Part shown: positions 31,994 to 41,113 of the stretch, one piece after another | Layout of the letters: each line of letters opens with the position of its first letter | Position numbering within the stretch: position 1 is the first letter of the stretch | Assembly: GCA_905236635.1 (NCBI GenBank) | Contig: CAJOCJ010000004.1 | Coordinates: forward strand, 62,001-126,000 | Length of the DNA: 64,000 nt | Reading direction: 5' to 3' | From: an uncultured Bacteroidales bacterium | GTDB lineage: Bacteria; Bacteroidota; Bacteroidia; Bacteroidales; F082 | Notes under the pieces: generated by a model | Database searches by the model: none | Seen by the model: only the letters and a program-made list of their open reading frames with translations | Told to the model about the DNA's origin: nothing | Made by a program: the position numbers and the translations under genes

Positions 31994-32854
31994 ATGAAAA
32001 AAGTATTTACAATTTTGTCAGTCGCATTAGTAGCTTTAGTATTAAGCTCATGCGTTGAAAGTTCAAAGAAGTATCAGGCATTATTAGCTGAAAAGGAAGC
32101 TCTTGCAGTTGAAAACCAGAACTTGGAGAATGAGTACAATACCACAATCGGTATTATCAACGAAGTTGAGAACAACCTTCAGGCTATCCGTGATGCAGAG
32201 GGTATGTTAACAGTCCAGCAGGAAGGCAGCGAAAGAGACCAGATCGTTTCTGAACTCCTCCAGATCAAAGAAAAGATGGCTGAGAACCGTGCTCGTTTGG
32301 ATTCACTGAACGATGTGCTCGCAAAATCCAACAGAAACAATGGCAACCTCCGCGCTCAGATCAAGAAGCTCCAGGATCAGATTGCTGAAAAAGAAGAGAT
32401 GATTGCTGGCTTGCAGGCTCAGATCGTTGAAAAAGACGGTAAGATCGCTGACCTTAACACACAGGTTGAAACCCTCAACACAGATTTGAACAATGCTAAC
32501 ACAGAGATCGAGAATCTCAGCAACCAGAACTTGGCTCAGACCGACGAGATGAACACAGTTTACTATGTCGGTGGCAAGCTCAAAGAGTTGAAAGAGAAAG
32601 GCGTTATCCTCAGCGCAAAGAAAGTGCTCCAGGGCGATGTCCCAACAGAGCAGTTCACAAAAGCTGACAAGCGCGAACTCAACACAATCGTCTTCAATAC
32701 AAAGAAGGCTGTTGTCCTCTCAACACACCCAGTTGAGTCATACACACTCACAAAAGGTAAAGATGCAGAAGGCAACAAGATCGTGACCCTTGAAATTACA
32801 AATCCAGAGATGTTCTGGAAAGTAACAAGATATTTGGTTGTTCTAACCAAGTAA
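31994..32854 (+). CDS. Coiled-coil lipoprotein, hypothetical
   Basis: Lipobox LVLSSCVESSKKY; long heptad coiled coil; C-term globular domain. Confidence 0.75.
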   Translation: MKKVFTILSVALVALVLSSCVESSKKYQALLAEKEALAVENQNLENEYNTTIGIINEVENNLQAIRDAEGMLTVQQEGSERDQIVSELLQIKEKMAENRARLDSLNDVLAKSNRNNGNLRAQIKKLQDQIAEKEEMIAGLQAQIVEKDGKIADLNTQVETLNTDLNNANTEIENLSNQNLAQTDEMNTVYYVGGKLKELKEKGVILSAKKVLQGDVPTEQFTKADKRELNTIVFNTKKAVVLSTHPVESYTLTKGKDAEGNKIVTLEITNPEMFWKVTRYLVVLTK

Positions 32855-32879
32855 TTTTTCTGCTCGTTTTCAATATTTA

Positions 32880-32920
32880 CGGAAATCCGGTGCCGCCTGG
32901 CGCCGGATTTCTTTTTTTTG
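32880..32920 (+). terminator. Rho-independent terminator after coiled-coil lipoprotein
   Basis: AAATCCGGTGCC-GCCT-GGCGCCGGATTT-CTTTTTTTT. Confidence 0.9.
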
Positions 32921-32982
32921 ACATTTTTTTGCGCAGATAAAAAGAAAATGTATAATTTTGCAAGACGAGCAGAATGATTATT

Positions 32983-34323
32983 ATGTCAAAGAAGATTTTG
33001 ATAGTTGACGACGATGTCGCCTTCGGCGTGATGATAAAGACATGGCTCCAGAAAAACAGCTGGGAGACCGACCTCGTGGCATCTCTGGATAGGGCCTTGC
33101 AAGCCGCCAAGACATCGCGTTATGATTTGATACTCAGCGATTTACGTCTGCCAGACGGCGACGGAATCATGTTTTTAACATACCTCCGCGAGAAGAAAAT
33201 CATGACACCGTTTATCATAATGACAGGCTATGCCGACGTGCAGACCGCCGTCAACGCGATAAAACTCGGTGCCTTCGACTATCTGCAGAAACCTATTGTC
33301 CCCGAGATACTTCAGCAGAAGATAGAGCTGGCGATGAGTCAGGACGACGCTGCCGCTCCCAAGGAGAGAAAAACTGCTCGCAAAGAAGACTACTCCGATA
33401 TGGTGAAGGGTAAGAGTCCCGTGATACAAAGAGTTTACACGCATATCGGATTGGTGGCACCCACCAAGATGTCGGTGCTTGTGCTTGGCGAGAGCGGCAC
33501 AGGCAAGGAATATATCGCACGTATGATCCACGAGCAGAGCGGACGTAAGAACAACCCGTTTATCGCCGTCGACTGCGGCAGTCTATCTATGGAACTGGCA
33601 CCTTCGGAGCTATTCGGACATAAGAAAGGCTCGTTTACCTCGGCCATCGCCGATAAGAAAGGCGTCTTCGAAGAGGCAAAAGGCGGCACGGTGTTCCTCG
33701 ATGAGGTGGGTAACCTGCCTTATGAGGTGCAGAAACAGCTGCTGAGAGCCTTGCAGGAGCAGAAGGTGCGCCCGGTGGGCTCGGCACAGGATGTGGATGT
33801 CGACGTCAGGATCATAGCAGCAACCAACGTGGACTTGGAGAAAGCCATTGAAGACGGCAGCTTCCGCCAGGACCTGTATCATAGAATCAACGAGTTCTCG
33901 TTGGAGGTGCCGCCGTTACGCGAGCGCCTGGAAGACCTCGAGGAGTTTGCGTATCATTTCCTGGCACAGGCCAACGAAGAGCTGGGCAAGGACGTGAAAT
34001 CGATATCGGCCGAGGCAATAGAGAAACTCAAACAACACAAGTGGGACGGCAACCTCCGCGAGCTGAGAAACGTGATACGTCGCGCAACATTATTCGCTGA
34101 AAATCAAGAGATCACGCTTGACAATCTTCCCATGCTGGGCGCTCGCGTACAGAAGACACAGGAGGTCGACGACATGGCATTACAGCCTGGCGACGAGAAG
34201 GAGCAGATACTCGCGGCATTGAATAAGGCGAGGGGTAATAAGACCGTGGCGGCGAAACTGCTTCAGATCGACCGTAAGACCTTATACAACAAGATGCATC
34301 TCTACGGGATGGATCTTACTTAA
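32983..34323 (+). CDS. NtrC-family sigma-54-type response regulator (REC-AAA+-Fis HTH)
   Basis: MSKKILIVDDDVAFGVM; GESGTGKEYIARMIH; GSFTSA in place of GAFTGA; Fis-type HTH NKTVAAKLLQIDRKTLYNKM. Confidence 0.92.
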   Translation: MSKKILIVDDDVAFGVMIKTWLQKNSWETDLVASLDRALQAAKTSRYDLILSDLRLPDGDGIMFLTYLREKKIMTPFIIMTGYADVQTAVNAIKLGAFDYLQKPIVPEILQQKIELAMSQDDAAAPKERKTARKEDYSDMVKGKSPVIQRVYTHIGLVAPTKMSVLVLGESGTGKEYIARMIHEQSGRKNNPFIAVDCGSLSMELAPSELFGHKKGSFTSAIADKKGVFEEAKGGTVFLDEVGNLPYEVQKQLLRALQEQKVRPVGSAQDVDVDVRIIAATNVDLEKAIEDGSFRQDLYHRINEFSLEVPPLRERLEDLEEFAYHFLAQANEELGKDVKSISAEAIEKLKQHKWDGNLRELRNVIRRATLFAENQEITLDNLPMLGARVQKTQEVDDMALQPGDEKEQILAALNKARGNKTVAAKLLQIDRKTLYNKMHLYGMDLT

Positions 34324-35002
34324 ACTCAGGATATAATTCGTAAAACTTGTTCTCGAACGTTCGGACACGGTTCAATGACTTGCGTGTCCAGTCGAGGCGT
34401 AACTCTTGCTTCTCTTCTTCGGAGAGATGCCAGTCGATGTCGCTTTTATGGAGGCGCTGTGTCAGCGTGTACATCAGCAAAGCCGCGGAGACACTGATGT
34501 TGAAACTCTCCGTGAAGCCATGCATCGGAATCTGGACGTACATGTCGGAATGCTCGAGGGCATAGTCGGTGAGGCCCGTCTTCTCGGTGCCGAACACCAC
34601 TGCTATCGGTTGGTCGAGAGGCAGCGTGTCGGGCGTGTAGTCGTTCTGATGAGGACAGGTGGCGACGATCTTATAGCCTTTGCTGTGCAGATAGTCGAAA
34701 GTCTCGGGCGTGTTGAACTCTCCTACGTTGTATTTATGCAGGTCGAGCCATTTGACGCTGCCAACCACGATGTCAGGATTGATATCGTAAACCCATTTGT
34801 TTTCGATGATGTGGATGTCTTGGACGCCGGTCAGGTCGCAGGAACGTAAGACGGCGCTGGCATTGTGCGACTGATAGATGTCTTCAAGCACTATGGTGAG
34901 GTGACGGGTGCGATATTGAAGCACCTGCTCGAAGCGCCGTTTTCTCTCGTCGGTGATATAGTTCGAAAGAAACTCGTATAATTTTTGTTCTTTTGCGTTC
35001 AA
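34316..35002 (-). CDS. TrmH/SpoU-family RNA methyltransferase
   Basis: RHLTIVLEDIYQSHNASAVLRSCDLTGVQDIHIIE...AVVFGTEKTGLTDYAL...FTESFNISVSAAL. Confidence 0.92.
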   Translation of the reverse strand: MNAKEQKLYEFLSNYITDERKRRFEQVLQYRTRHLTIVLEDIYQSHNASAVLRSCDLTGVQDIHIIENKWVYDINPDIVVGSVKWLDLHKYNVGEFNTPETFDYLHSKGYKIVATCPHQNDYTPDTLPLDQPIAVVFGTEKTGLTDYALEHSDMYVQIPMHGFTESFNISVSAALLMYTLTQRLHKSDIDWHLSEEEKQELRLDWTRKSLNRVRTFENKFYELYPEFK

Positions 35003-35123
35003 AATGAATGAGTTACGTGTTTTATGCCTTTATTTGAAAATTTTTACAAATATATTAAAAAATTTGTTCAAACATAAACAAAAAAAGCGTATTTTTGCAG
35101 TTCGAAAAAAATTGTTTTTAGAT

Positions 35124-35816
35124 ATGGCAAAAGAAAATGTAAAGAAAGACGAGGAACGTCTCGAACAGATTGAGTCAACATTAGGTAAAACTGAAATGTT
35201 TGTTGAAAATAACAAGAAGACGATCACCATCGCTGTCATCGCTGTTGTGGTTGTCGTTTTGGCTATTTTCGGAATAAAGAAATTCGTCATGGAGCCACGT
35301 GAAGAGGCTGCAGAAAAGGCTATGTTCCATGCAGAACAGCTTTTCAGAGCAGACGATTATGCTACAGCTCTTAATGGTGACGGTAATTTCGATGGTTTCC
35401 TTGAGGTTATCAATGAATATGGCGGTACAAAATCAGGCAATTTGGCAAAATGCTATGCTGGTTTGTGCTATCTCAATATGGGTGAGTTTGAAAATGCCAT
35501 CAAGTATTTGAAAGAGTTCAAAGGCAAAGACCAGTTCATGAAGCCATTGGCAATGGGCGCTATGGGCGATGCTTATTTGGAGCTTGACAATGTCGCTGAG
35601 GCAGCTTCATGCTATGAGAAGGCAGCAAAGGACACAAAGAACATCACAACTGCTCCTATGTTCCTGATGAAAGCCGGCTATACATACGAAATGCTTGAAA
35701 ACTATAACAAGGCGTTGGAAATGTACACCATCATTAGAGATGAGTATCCTACAAGCACTGAAGGTTTCCACGTTTTGAAGAACATCGCCTACGTAGAGGC
35801 AAAACTCGCAGAATAG
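35124..35816 (+). CDS. Tetratricopeptide repeat membrane protein
   Basis: MAKENVKKDEERLEQIESTLGKTEMFVENNKKTITIAVIAVVVVVLAIFGIKKFV; TPR-like repeats. Confidence 0.85.
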   Translation: MAKENVKKDEERLEQIESTLGKTEMFVENNKKTITIAVIAVVVVVLAIFGIKKFVMEPREEAAEKAMFHAEQLFRADDYATALNGDGNFDGFLEVINEYGGTKSGNLAKCYAGLCYLNMGEFENAIKYLKEFKGKDQFMKPLAMGAMGDAYLELDNVAEAASCYEKAAKDTKNITTAPMFLMKAGYTYEMLENYNKALEMYTIIRDEYPTSTEGFHVLKNIAYVEAKLAE

Positions 35817-35839
35817 GTTATTGGTTATAGGTTATATAG

Positions 35840-35872
35840 ATGCCTGATTCTTGAGGGAGTCAGGCATTTTTA
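35840..35872 (+). terminator. Rho-independent terminator
   Basis: ATGCCTGATTC-TTGAGG-GAGTCAGGCAT-TTTT. Confidence 0.85.
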
Positions 35873-35884
35873 ATAAGTGTAAAA

Positions 35885-36850
35885 ATGAAGATTGTTTATT
35901 TCGGAACACCTGAATTCGCTGCATCTCAGCTTGAGGCTATCTTGGCTGCCGGCTATGAGGTGCCAGCCGTTGTCACCACCCCCGACAAGCCTGCGGGACG
36001 TGGCAAGCAGATGCATTCGTCGGAGGTGAAGGAATGCGCCTTGAGGCATGGATTACCTGTCTTGCAGCCAGAGAAGCTTAAAGACGAGGCTTTCGTGAAG
36101 CGGCTGCGTTCGTTCAACGCCGACCTGTTTGTCGTGGTGGCATTCAGGATGCTTCCCGAGGTTATCTGGAGCATGCCTCCGAAAGGGACCATCAACCTTC
36201 ATGCCTCGCTGCTGCCGCAGTACAGAGGCGCAGCGCCCATCAACCACGCAATCATCAACGGGGAGACTGAGACGGGCTTGACGACCTTCATCCTCGATAA
36301 GGAGATCGACACCGGCGCCATGATTATGCAGGAGAAGCTGGCGATAGGAGAGACCATGACAGCAGGTGAGCTGCACGACGCATTGATGACCCTTGGCAAC
36401 GATGTCATCGTCAAGACTATAAAGAAGATTGAAAACGGTGAGGTCAAAGCACTGAGCCAGACATCGGTCATAGAGAAGGAGAAATTGACGCTGAAACCGG
36501 CGCCTAAGATCTTTAAGGAGGACTGTTACATCGACTGGCACAAGTCGGGAAAAGAGATTTATGACTTCGTGAGAGGCCTCTCACCGTATCCTGCGGCACA
36601 CGCCAAGATACAGAATCCTAACGGCGAGATTTTGGATTTGAAGATTTTTAAGACGGAATTGGCGTCGAAAGACGGCGTAAAAAATGAGGTTTTCAGCCTT
36701 AAAACCGACGAAAAAACGTATCTGGAGGTCGTTTTGGGCGATTCATGCATAAAAATTATCGAAATACAGCAGGCGGGGAAGAAAGCGATGCAAATTGCGG
36801 AATTCCTAAGAGGGGCGCGGCTTTCCGAAGATTGGAAGATAGTTTTGTGA
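35885..36850 (+). CDS. fmt: Methionyl-tRNA formyltransferase
   Basis: MKIVYFGTPEFAASQLEAIL...NLHASLLPQYRGAAPINHAIINGETETGLTTF. Confidence 0.96.
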   Translation: MKIVYFGTPEFAASQLEAILAAGYEVPAVVTTPDKPAGRGKQMHSSEVKECALRHGLPVLQPEKLKDEAFVKRLRSFNADLFVVVAFRMLPEVIWSMPPKGTINLHASLLPQYRGAAPINHAIINGETETGLTTFILDKEIDTGAMIMQEKLAIGETMTAGELHDALMTLGNDVIVKTIKKIENGEVKALSQTSVIEKEKLTLKPAPKIFKEDCYIDWHKSGKEIYDFVRGLSPYPAAHAKIQNPNGEILDLKIFKTELASKDGVKNEVFSLKTDEKTYLEVVLGDSCIKIIEIQQAGKKAMQIAEFLRGARLSEDWKIVL

Positions 36851-36922
36851 GCCGTTTTCAAAAAATTTTCAAAAAAAATTAAAATTTTTTCAAAAAAACT
36901 TTGTAAGTAATTGATTATTGAT

Positions 36923-36931
36923 TATATTTGC
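36923..36931 (+). promoter_or_regulatory. Bacteroidetes -7 element TATATTTGC upstream of HU gene
   Basis: Matches TAnnTTTG. Confidence 0.6.
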
Positions 36932-36967
36932 AATGTCAAATATTACAAACTTATTAAAACTTACAAA

Positions 36968-37231
36968 ATGAATAAGGCAGAATTAGTAAATGTGATGGCA
37001 GAAAAAGCTGGCCTCACAAAAGTGGACGCAAAGAAAGCATTAGACGCTTTCCTTACAGCAGCAAAAGGTGCAATCCGTAAAGGTGAAAGAATCTCATTAG
37101 TCGGATTTGGTACATTATCAACAACCAAACGCCCAGCTCGTAAAGGTCGTAACCCACAAACTGGCAAAGAAATCACAATCCCTGCAAAGAAGGTCGTGAA
37201 ATTCAAAGCTAGTGCAGACTTAGTAAAATAA
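36968..37231 (+). CDS. HU family DNA-binding protein
   Basis: MNKAELVNVMAEKAGLTKVDAKKALDAFL...GFGTLSTTKRPARKGRNPQTGKEITIPAKKVVKFKAS. Confidence 0.95.
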   Translation: MNKAELVNVMAEKAGLTKVDAKKALDAFLTAAKGAIRKGERISLVGFGTLSTTKRPARKGRNPQTGKEITIPAKKVVKFKASADLVK

Positions 37232-37252
37232 TAGGTTTTGCTATTGACACTT

Positions 37253-37279
37253 AGGGCCGCATTCAAGCGGCCTTTTTTG
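37253..37279. terminator. Terminator between convergent HU and recQ genes
   Basis: GGCCGC-ATTCAA-GCGGCC-TTTTTT. Confidence 0.85.
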
Positions 37280-37281
37280 TT

Positions 37282-39213
37282 TTAGAACAGTGTCCACTGG
37301 CGGCCTTTCTCCTTGAGGTTGCCGTTCTCGTCCTGTTCGATGACGCCGCTGTCAAGCATCCAGCGCACCGTCTCGAGGACCTTCTCTTCCATGTAGTTTT
37401 TGGCTATCGACGGCGTCTCGTAGAGTGGCACCACGCGTTTCTTCAACTCTTCGAGTATGAGCTCGCTGATGTTCTTGAACTCTTCGTCGTTGATATTCAT
37501 CTGGTTACGAATGCTGCAGACGTCACATTTGCCGCAGCGTGATTTGATCTTTTCTCCGAAATACCGTAGCAACTGCACGCTGCGGCATTCCGCGTCGTTG
37601 TTTACGAAGTCGATGACCGCCTGTACACGCTTTGTGGCATCTTCCTTGCGGTCTTTATACACCTCGTCGGAAAGCGCGAAGTGGCGGGTGTCCTGACGCT
37701 CTGTGAGGAATAGTATCTGAGGCCTGTCGCTGCGTTGGATATATGTGAGGAAGTTGAAACTCTCCAGCTTCTTCAGTGTCTGCTCGACTTTCTCGATGTC
37801 GATGCCGAGTTTATGGCTTATCTGTTCCTCCTTGATCTTGACGAAGTCGGAGAGTATGCCCGGGTAGTTGCGCAACAGATATTTTATCATGACGTCGAAG
37901 TCGGGGTATTCCACCTGGAAGCGGTAGAGGTCTTCGCGGCTCGCCTTGATGAAGATCTGCGATGGCGTGTCCATGGCCTCCGAGAGCGAGAAGAAACCTT
38001 CTCTCTCCATGAGTTTCAATGAGTTAAACACCTCGAGCAACTGGAATCCGTAGCTCTGGGCGAACTCGTTCATGTCGAATGGGTAGCTCTGTCCGTTGCC
38101 AGCGCCCACTGGTATCTGCAGGTAGTTGCCGAGTGCTTCATATATCGTCTTGATGCGGTCGAGTTCGGGATACGACTGCTGCAGGTTGTCCTTGAGCTGT
38201 TTGATGTCGGTGTCGGCGACGAGGAGGAATGCCTCTGAAGGCTTAAGGTCACGTCCGGCACGGCCTGCCTCCTGGAAATAAGCCTCGAGGCTGTCGGGGA
38301 GGTCCATGTGCACCACGACGCGTACGTCAGGCTTGTCGATGCCCATGCCGAACGCATTAGTCGCCACGATGACCTTGATCTTGCCGTCCATCCACATCTT
38401 CTGGCGTTCGTCGCGTGTCTTGGCGTCGATGCCGGCGTGATAGAACGTGGCGCTAATGCCCGCCGACTGTAGCCAGTCGGCGATGACCTTAGTGCGCTTG
38501 CGGCTGCGGACATACACTATGCCGCTGCCTGTGGTCATCTTGCTGAAGAGACGAAACATCACCCCATATTTGTCGGGCACCTTGATGACGTTGTAGGTGA
38601 CGTTCTTACGCTCGTAGCTCGTCTGAAACACGTTGCGTTCCTTGAAACCAAGGCGATACTGTATGTCCTCGACCACGTTGGGTGTGGCCGTCGCGGTGAG
38701 CGCCAGCACCGGCGTGGTGGGGATATAAGGCCGTATCTCCGCTATCTTTAAATAAGGAGGACGGAAGTCATAGCCCCATTGCGAGATACAGTGCGACTCG
38801 TCGATGGCGAGGAGGCATACCTTCATCTTCTTAATCGCCTCGATGAAGGCGTCGGTCATCAGACGCTCGGGGGAGACATATAGAAACTTAAGGCCGCCGA
38901 AGACAGCTTTGTTGTAAGCTATCTCGACCTCGCTGGGATGAAGCCCTGAGTAGATGGCAGCAGCCGGGATGTTGATGTTCCTCAGATGCTGCACCTGGTC
39001 TTTCATCAGCGAGATGAGGGGAGTGACGACGATGCAGACGCCTTCCATCGCCATGGCAGGCACCTGGAAACATATCGACTTGCCGCCGCCAGTAGGCAAG
39101 AGGGCAAGGGTGTCGCGTCCGTCAATGACGGAATCGACGATGTCTTCCTGCATTGGACGAAACGAGGGATAACCCCAATATTTCACCAAAACCGATCGTG
39201 TCAACTCACTCAT
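37282..39213 (-). CDS. recQ: ATP-dependent DNA helicase RecQ
   Basis: YWGYPSFRPMQEDIVDSVIDGRDTLALLPTGGGKSICFQVPA; DESHCISQWGYDFRPPYLKI; RQC domain. Confidence 0.95.
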   Translation of the reverse strand: MSELTRSVLVKYWGYPSFRPMQEDIVDSVIDGRDTLALLPTGGGKSICFQVPAMAMEGVCIVVTPLISLMKDQVQHLRNINIPAAAIYSGLHPSEVEIAYNKAVFGGLKFLYVSPERLMTDAFIEAIKKMKVCLLAIDESHCISQWGYDFRPPYLKIAEIRPYIPTTPVLALTATATPNVVEDIQYRLGFKERNVFQTSYERKNVTYNVIKVPDKYGVMFRLFSKMTTGSGIVYVRSRKRTKVIADWLQSAGISATFYHAGIDAKTRDERQKMWMDGKIKVIVATNAFGMGIDKPDVRVVVHMDLPDSLEAYFQEAGRAGRDLKPSEAFLLVADTDIKQLKDNLQQSYPELDRIKTIYEALGNYLQIPVGAGNGQSYPFDMNEFAQSYGFQLLEVFNSLKLMEREGFFSLSEAMDTPSQIFIKASREDLYRFQVEYPDFDVMIKYLLRNYPGILSDFVKIKEEQISHKLGIDIEKVEQTLKKLESFNFLTYIQRSDRPQILFLTERQDTRHFALSDEVYKDRKEDATKRVQAVIDFVNNDAECRSVQLLRYFGEKIKSRCGKCDVCSIRNQMNINDEEFKNISELILEELKKRVVPLYETPSIAKNYMEEKVLETVRWMLDSGVIEQDENGNLKEKGRQWTLF

Positions 39214-39292
39214 CGAACTTTTTTTTGCAAAGATAAAAATATTTCGTAAAAAATTCGTATTTTTGCGCCCGATTTTTCAAAAAAATAAGAAA

Positions 39293-41113
39293 ATGACAAG
39301 TATTCGTAATGTTGCAATCATCGCTCACGTTGACCACGGAAAGACCACCTTGGTGGACCGTATCCTGTATCAATCAAAGCTTTTCAGAGAGGATAAAGAT
39401 AATGGGGATTTGATTTTGGATAACAACGACCTGGAGCGTGAACGAGGTATCACCATCTTGTCGAAGAACGTCTCAGTGCGTTATAAAGATGTGAAAATCA
39501 ACATTATAGATACTCCTGGCCACAGCGATTTCGGTGGCGAGGTGGAACGTGTTCTTAACATGGCAGACGGCGTGCTGCTGCTCGTCGACGCCTTCGAAGG
39601 TCCTATGCCGCAGACTCGTTTTGTGCTCGAAAAAGCCATCCAACTCGGATTGAAGCCTATCGTCGTCGTCAACAAGGTCGACAAGCCTAACTGCACGCCT
39701 GAAGAGACTCAGGAAGCCGTGTTCGACCTGATGTACAACCTCGGCGCTACCGACGACCAGCTTGACTTCCCGACAGTGTTCGGCTCGTCGAAACAAGGCT
39801 GGATGTCGGATCACTGGACACATGTCACCAACGACGTCTCATATCTTTTGGATGTCATAATCAACACCATTCCGGAGGCGAAATACGAAGAGGGAACACC
39901 TCAGATGCTTATCACCTCACTCGACTACAGCTCGTATGTGGGCCGTATCGCCGTGGGTCGTCTGAAACGCGGTATCCTCCAGGCAGGTATGAACGTCTCA
40001 TTGGTGAAGCGCGACGGCTCTATCGAGAAGAATCAGATTAAAGAATTATACACTTTCGAAGGCCTTGGCAAGGAAAGAACAAAGAAGCCTGTTATGGCAG
40101 GTGATATCGTGGCGTTGATGGGCCTTGAGAACTTCGAGATTGGTGACACCGTCGCCGACTTCGAGAACCCTGAGGCATTGCCTCCAATCCATGTTGACGA
40201 GCCTACGATGAGCATGCTGTTCACCATCAACAACTCGCCGTTCTTCGGAAGAGAAGGTAAATTCGTCACCTCACGCCATCTGCGTGACCGTCTTTACAGA
40301 GAGACCGAGAAGAACCTCGCTTTGCGTGTGGAAGACACCGATTCGCCTGATTCTCTTATGGTTTACGGACGTGGTATCCTTCACCTCAGCATCCTCGTTG
40401 AGACGATGCGTCGTGAGGGTTATGAGTTCCAGATCGGTCAGCCTAAGGTTCTCTTGAAAGAGATCGACGGAAAGAAATGCGAGCCTATCGAGGTGATGAA
40501 CGTGCAGGTGCCTGAGAACTTCGCAGGCCGTGTTATTGAGCTGGCGTCACAGCACAAAGGCGAGATGACCAACATGACACCTAAAGGCGATCGTATGAAC
40601 CTCGACTTCGACATCCCGGCGAGAGGTCTCATCGGCTTGCGTAGCGCCATGCTTACTGCGACAGAAGGCGAGGCTGTGATGTCGCACCGTTTCAAAGACT
40701 ACGAGCCATGGAAAGGGGAGATGGACACTCATGAGGTGGGCGCTCTCATCGCTATGGAGACAGGTACAGCGGTGCCTTATGCTTTATGGAAACTTCAGGA
40801 TCGTGGTAAGTTCTTCGTCCAGCCTAATGAAGACGTCTATATGGGCGAGGTCATCGGCGAGAACACCCGCGCAAACGACATAGTGCTGAATATCAACAAG
40901 ACCAAGCACCTTACCAACGTGCGTGCTTCGGGTTCCGACGATAAGATTGTGCTTATCCCGCCGGTTAGGATGTCGCTTGAAGAATACATGGAATATATCC
41001 GTGACGACGAGTATCTCGAGGTCACTCCGAAGAGCTTGCGTCTACGTAAGATAATCCTCGACGAGATCGAGCGTAAGCGCAGCGGCAGAAGAAGCGAGGA
41101 AGTCAGCGACTAG
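39293..41113 (+). CDS. typA: Translational GTPase TypA/BipA
   Basis: [56 protein letters not shown]. Confidence 0.97.
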   Translation: MTSIRNVAIIAHVDHGKTTLVDRILYQSKLFREDKDNGDLILDNNDLERERGITILSKNVSVRYKDVKINIIDTPGHSDFGGEVERVLNMADGVLLLVDAFEGPMPQTRFVLEKAIQLGLKPIVVVNKVDKPNCTPEETQEAVFDLMYNLGATDDQLDFPTVFGSSKQGWMSDHWTHVTNDVSYLLDVIINTIPEAKYEEGTPQMLITSLDYSSYVGRIAVGRLKRGILQAGMNVSLVKRDGSIEKNQIKELYTFEGLGKERTKKPVMAGDIVALMGLENFEIGDTVADFENPEALPPIHVDEPTMSMLFTINNSPFFGREGKFVTSRHLRDRLYRETEKNLALRVEDTDSPDSLMVYGRGILHLSILVETMRREGYEFQIGQPKVLLKEIDGKKCEPIEVMNVQVPENFAGRVIELASQHKGEMTNMTPKGDRMNLDFDIPARGLIGLRSAMLTATEGEAVMSHRFKDYEPWKGEMDTHEVGALIAMETGTAVPYALWKLQDRGKFFVQPNEDVYMGEVIGENTRANDIVLNINKTKHLTNVRASGSDDKIVLIPPVRMSLEEYMEYIRDDEYLEVTPKSLRLRKIILDEIERKRSGRRSEEVSD

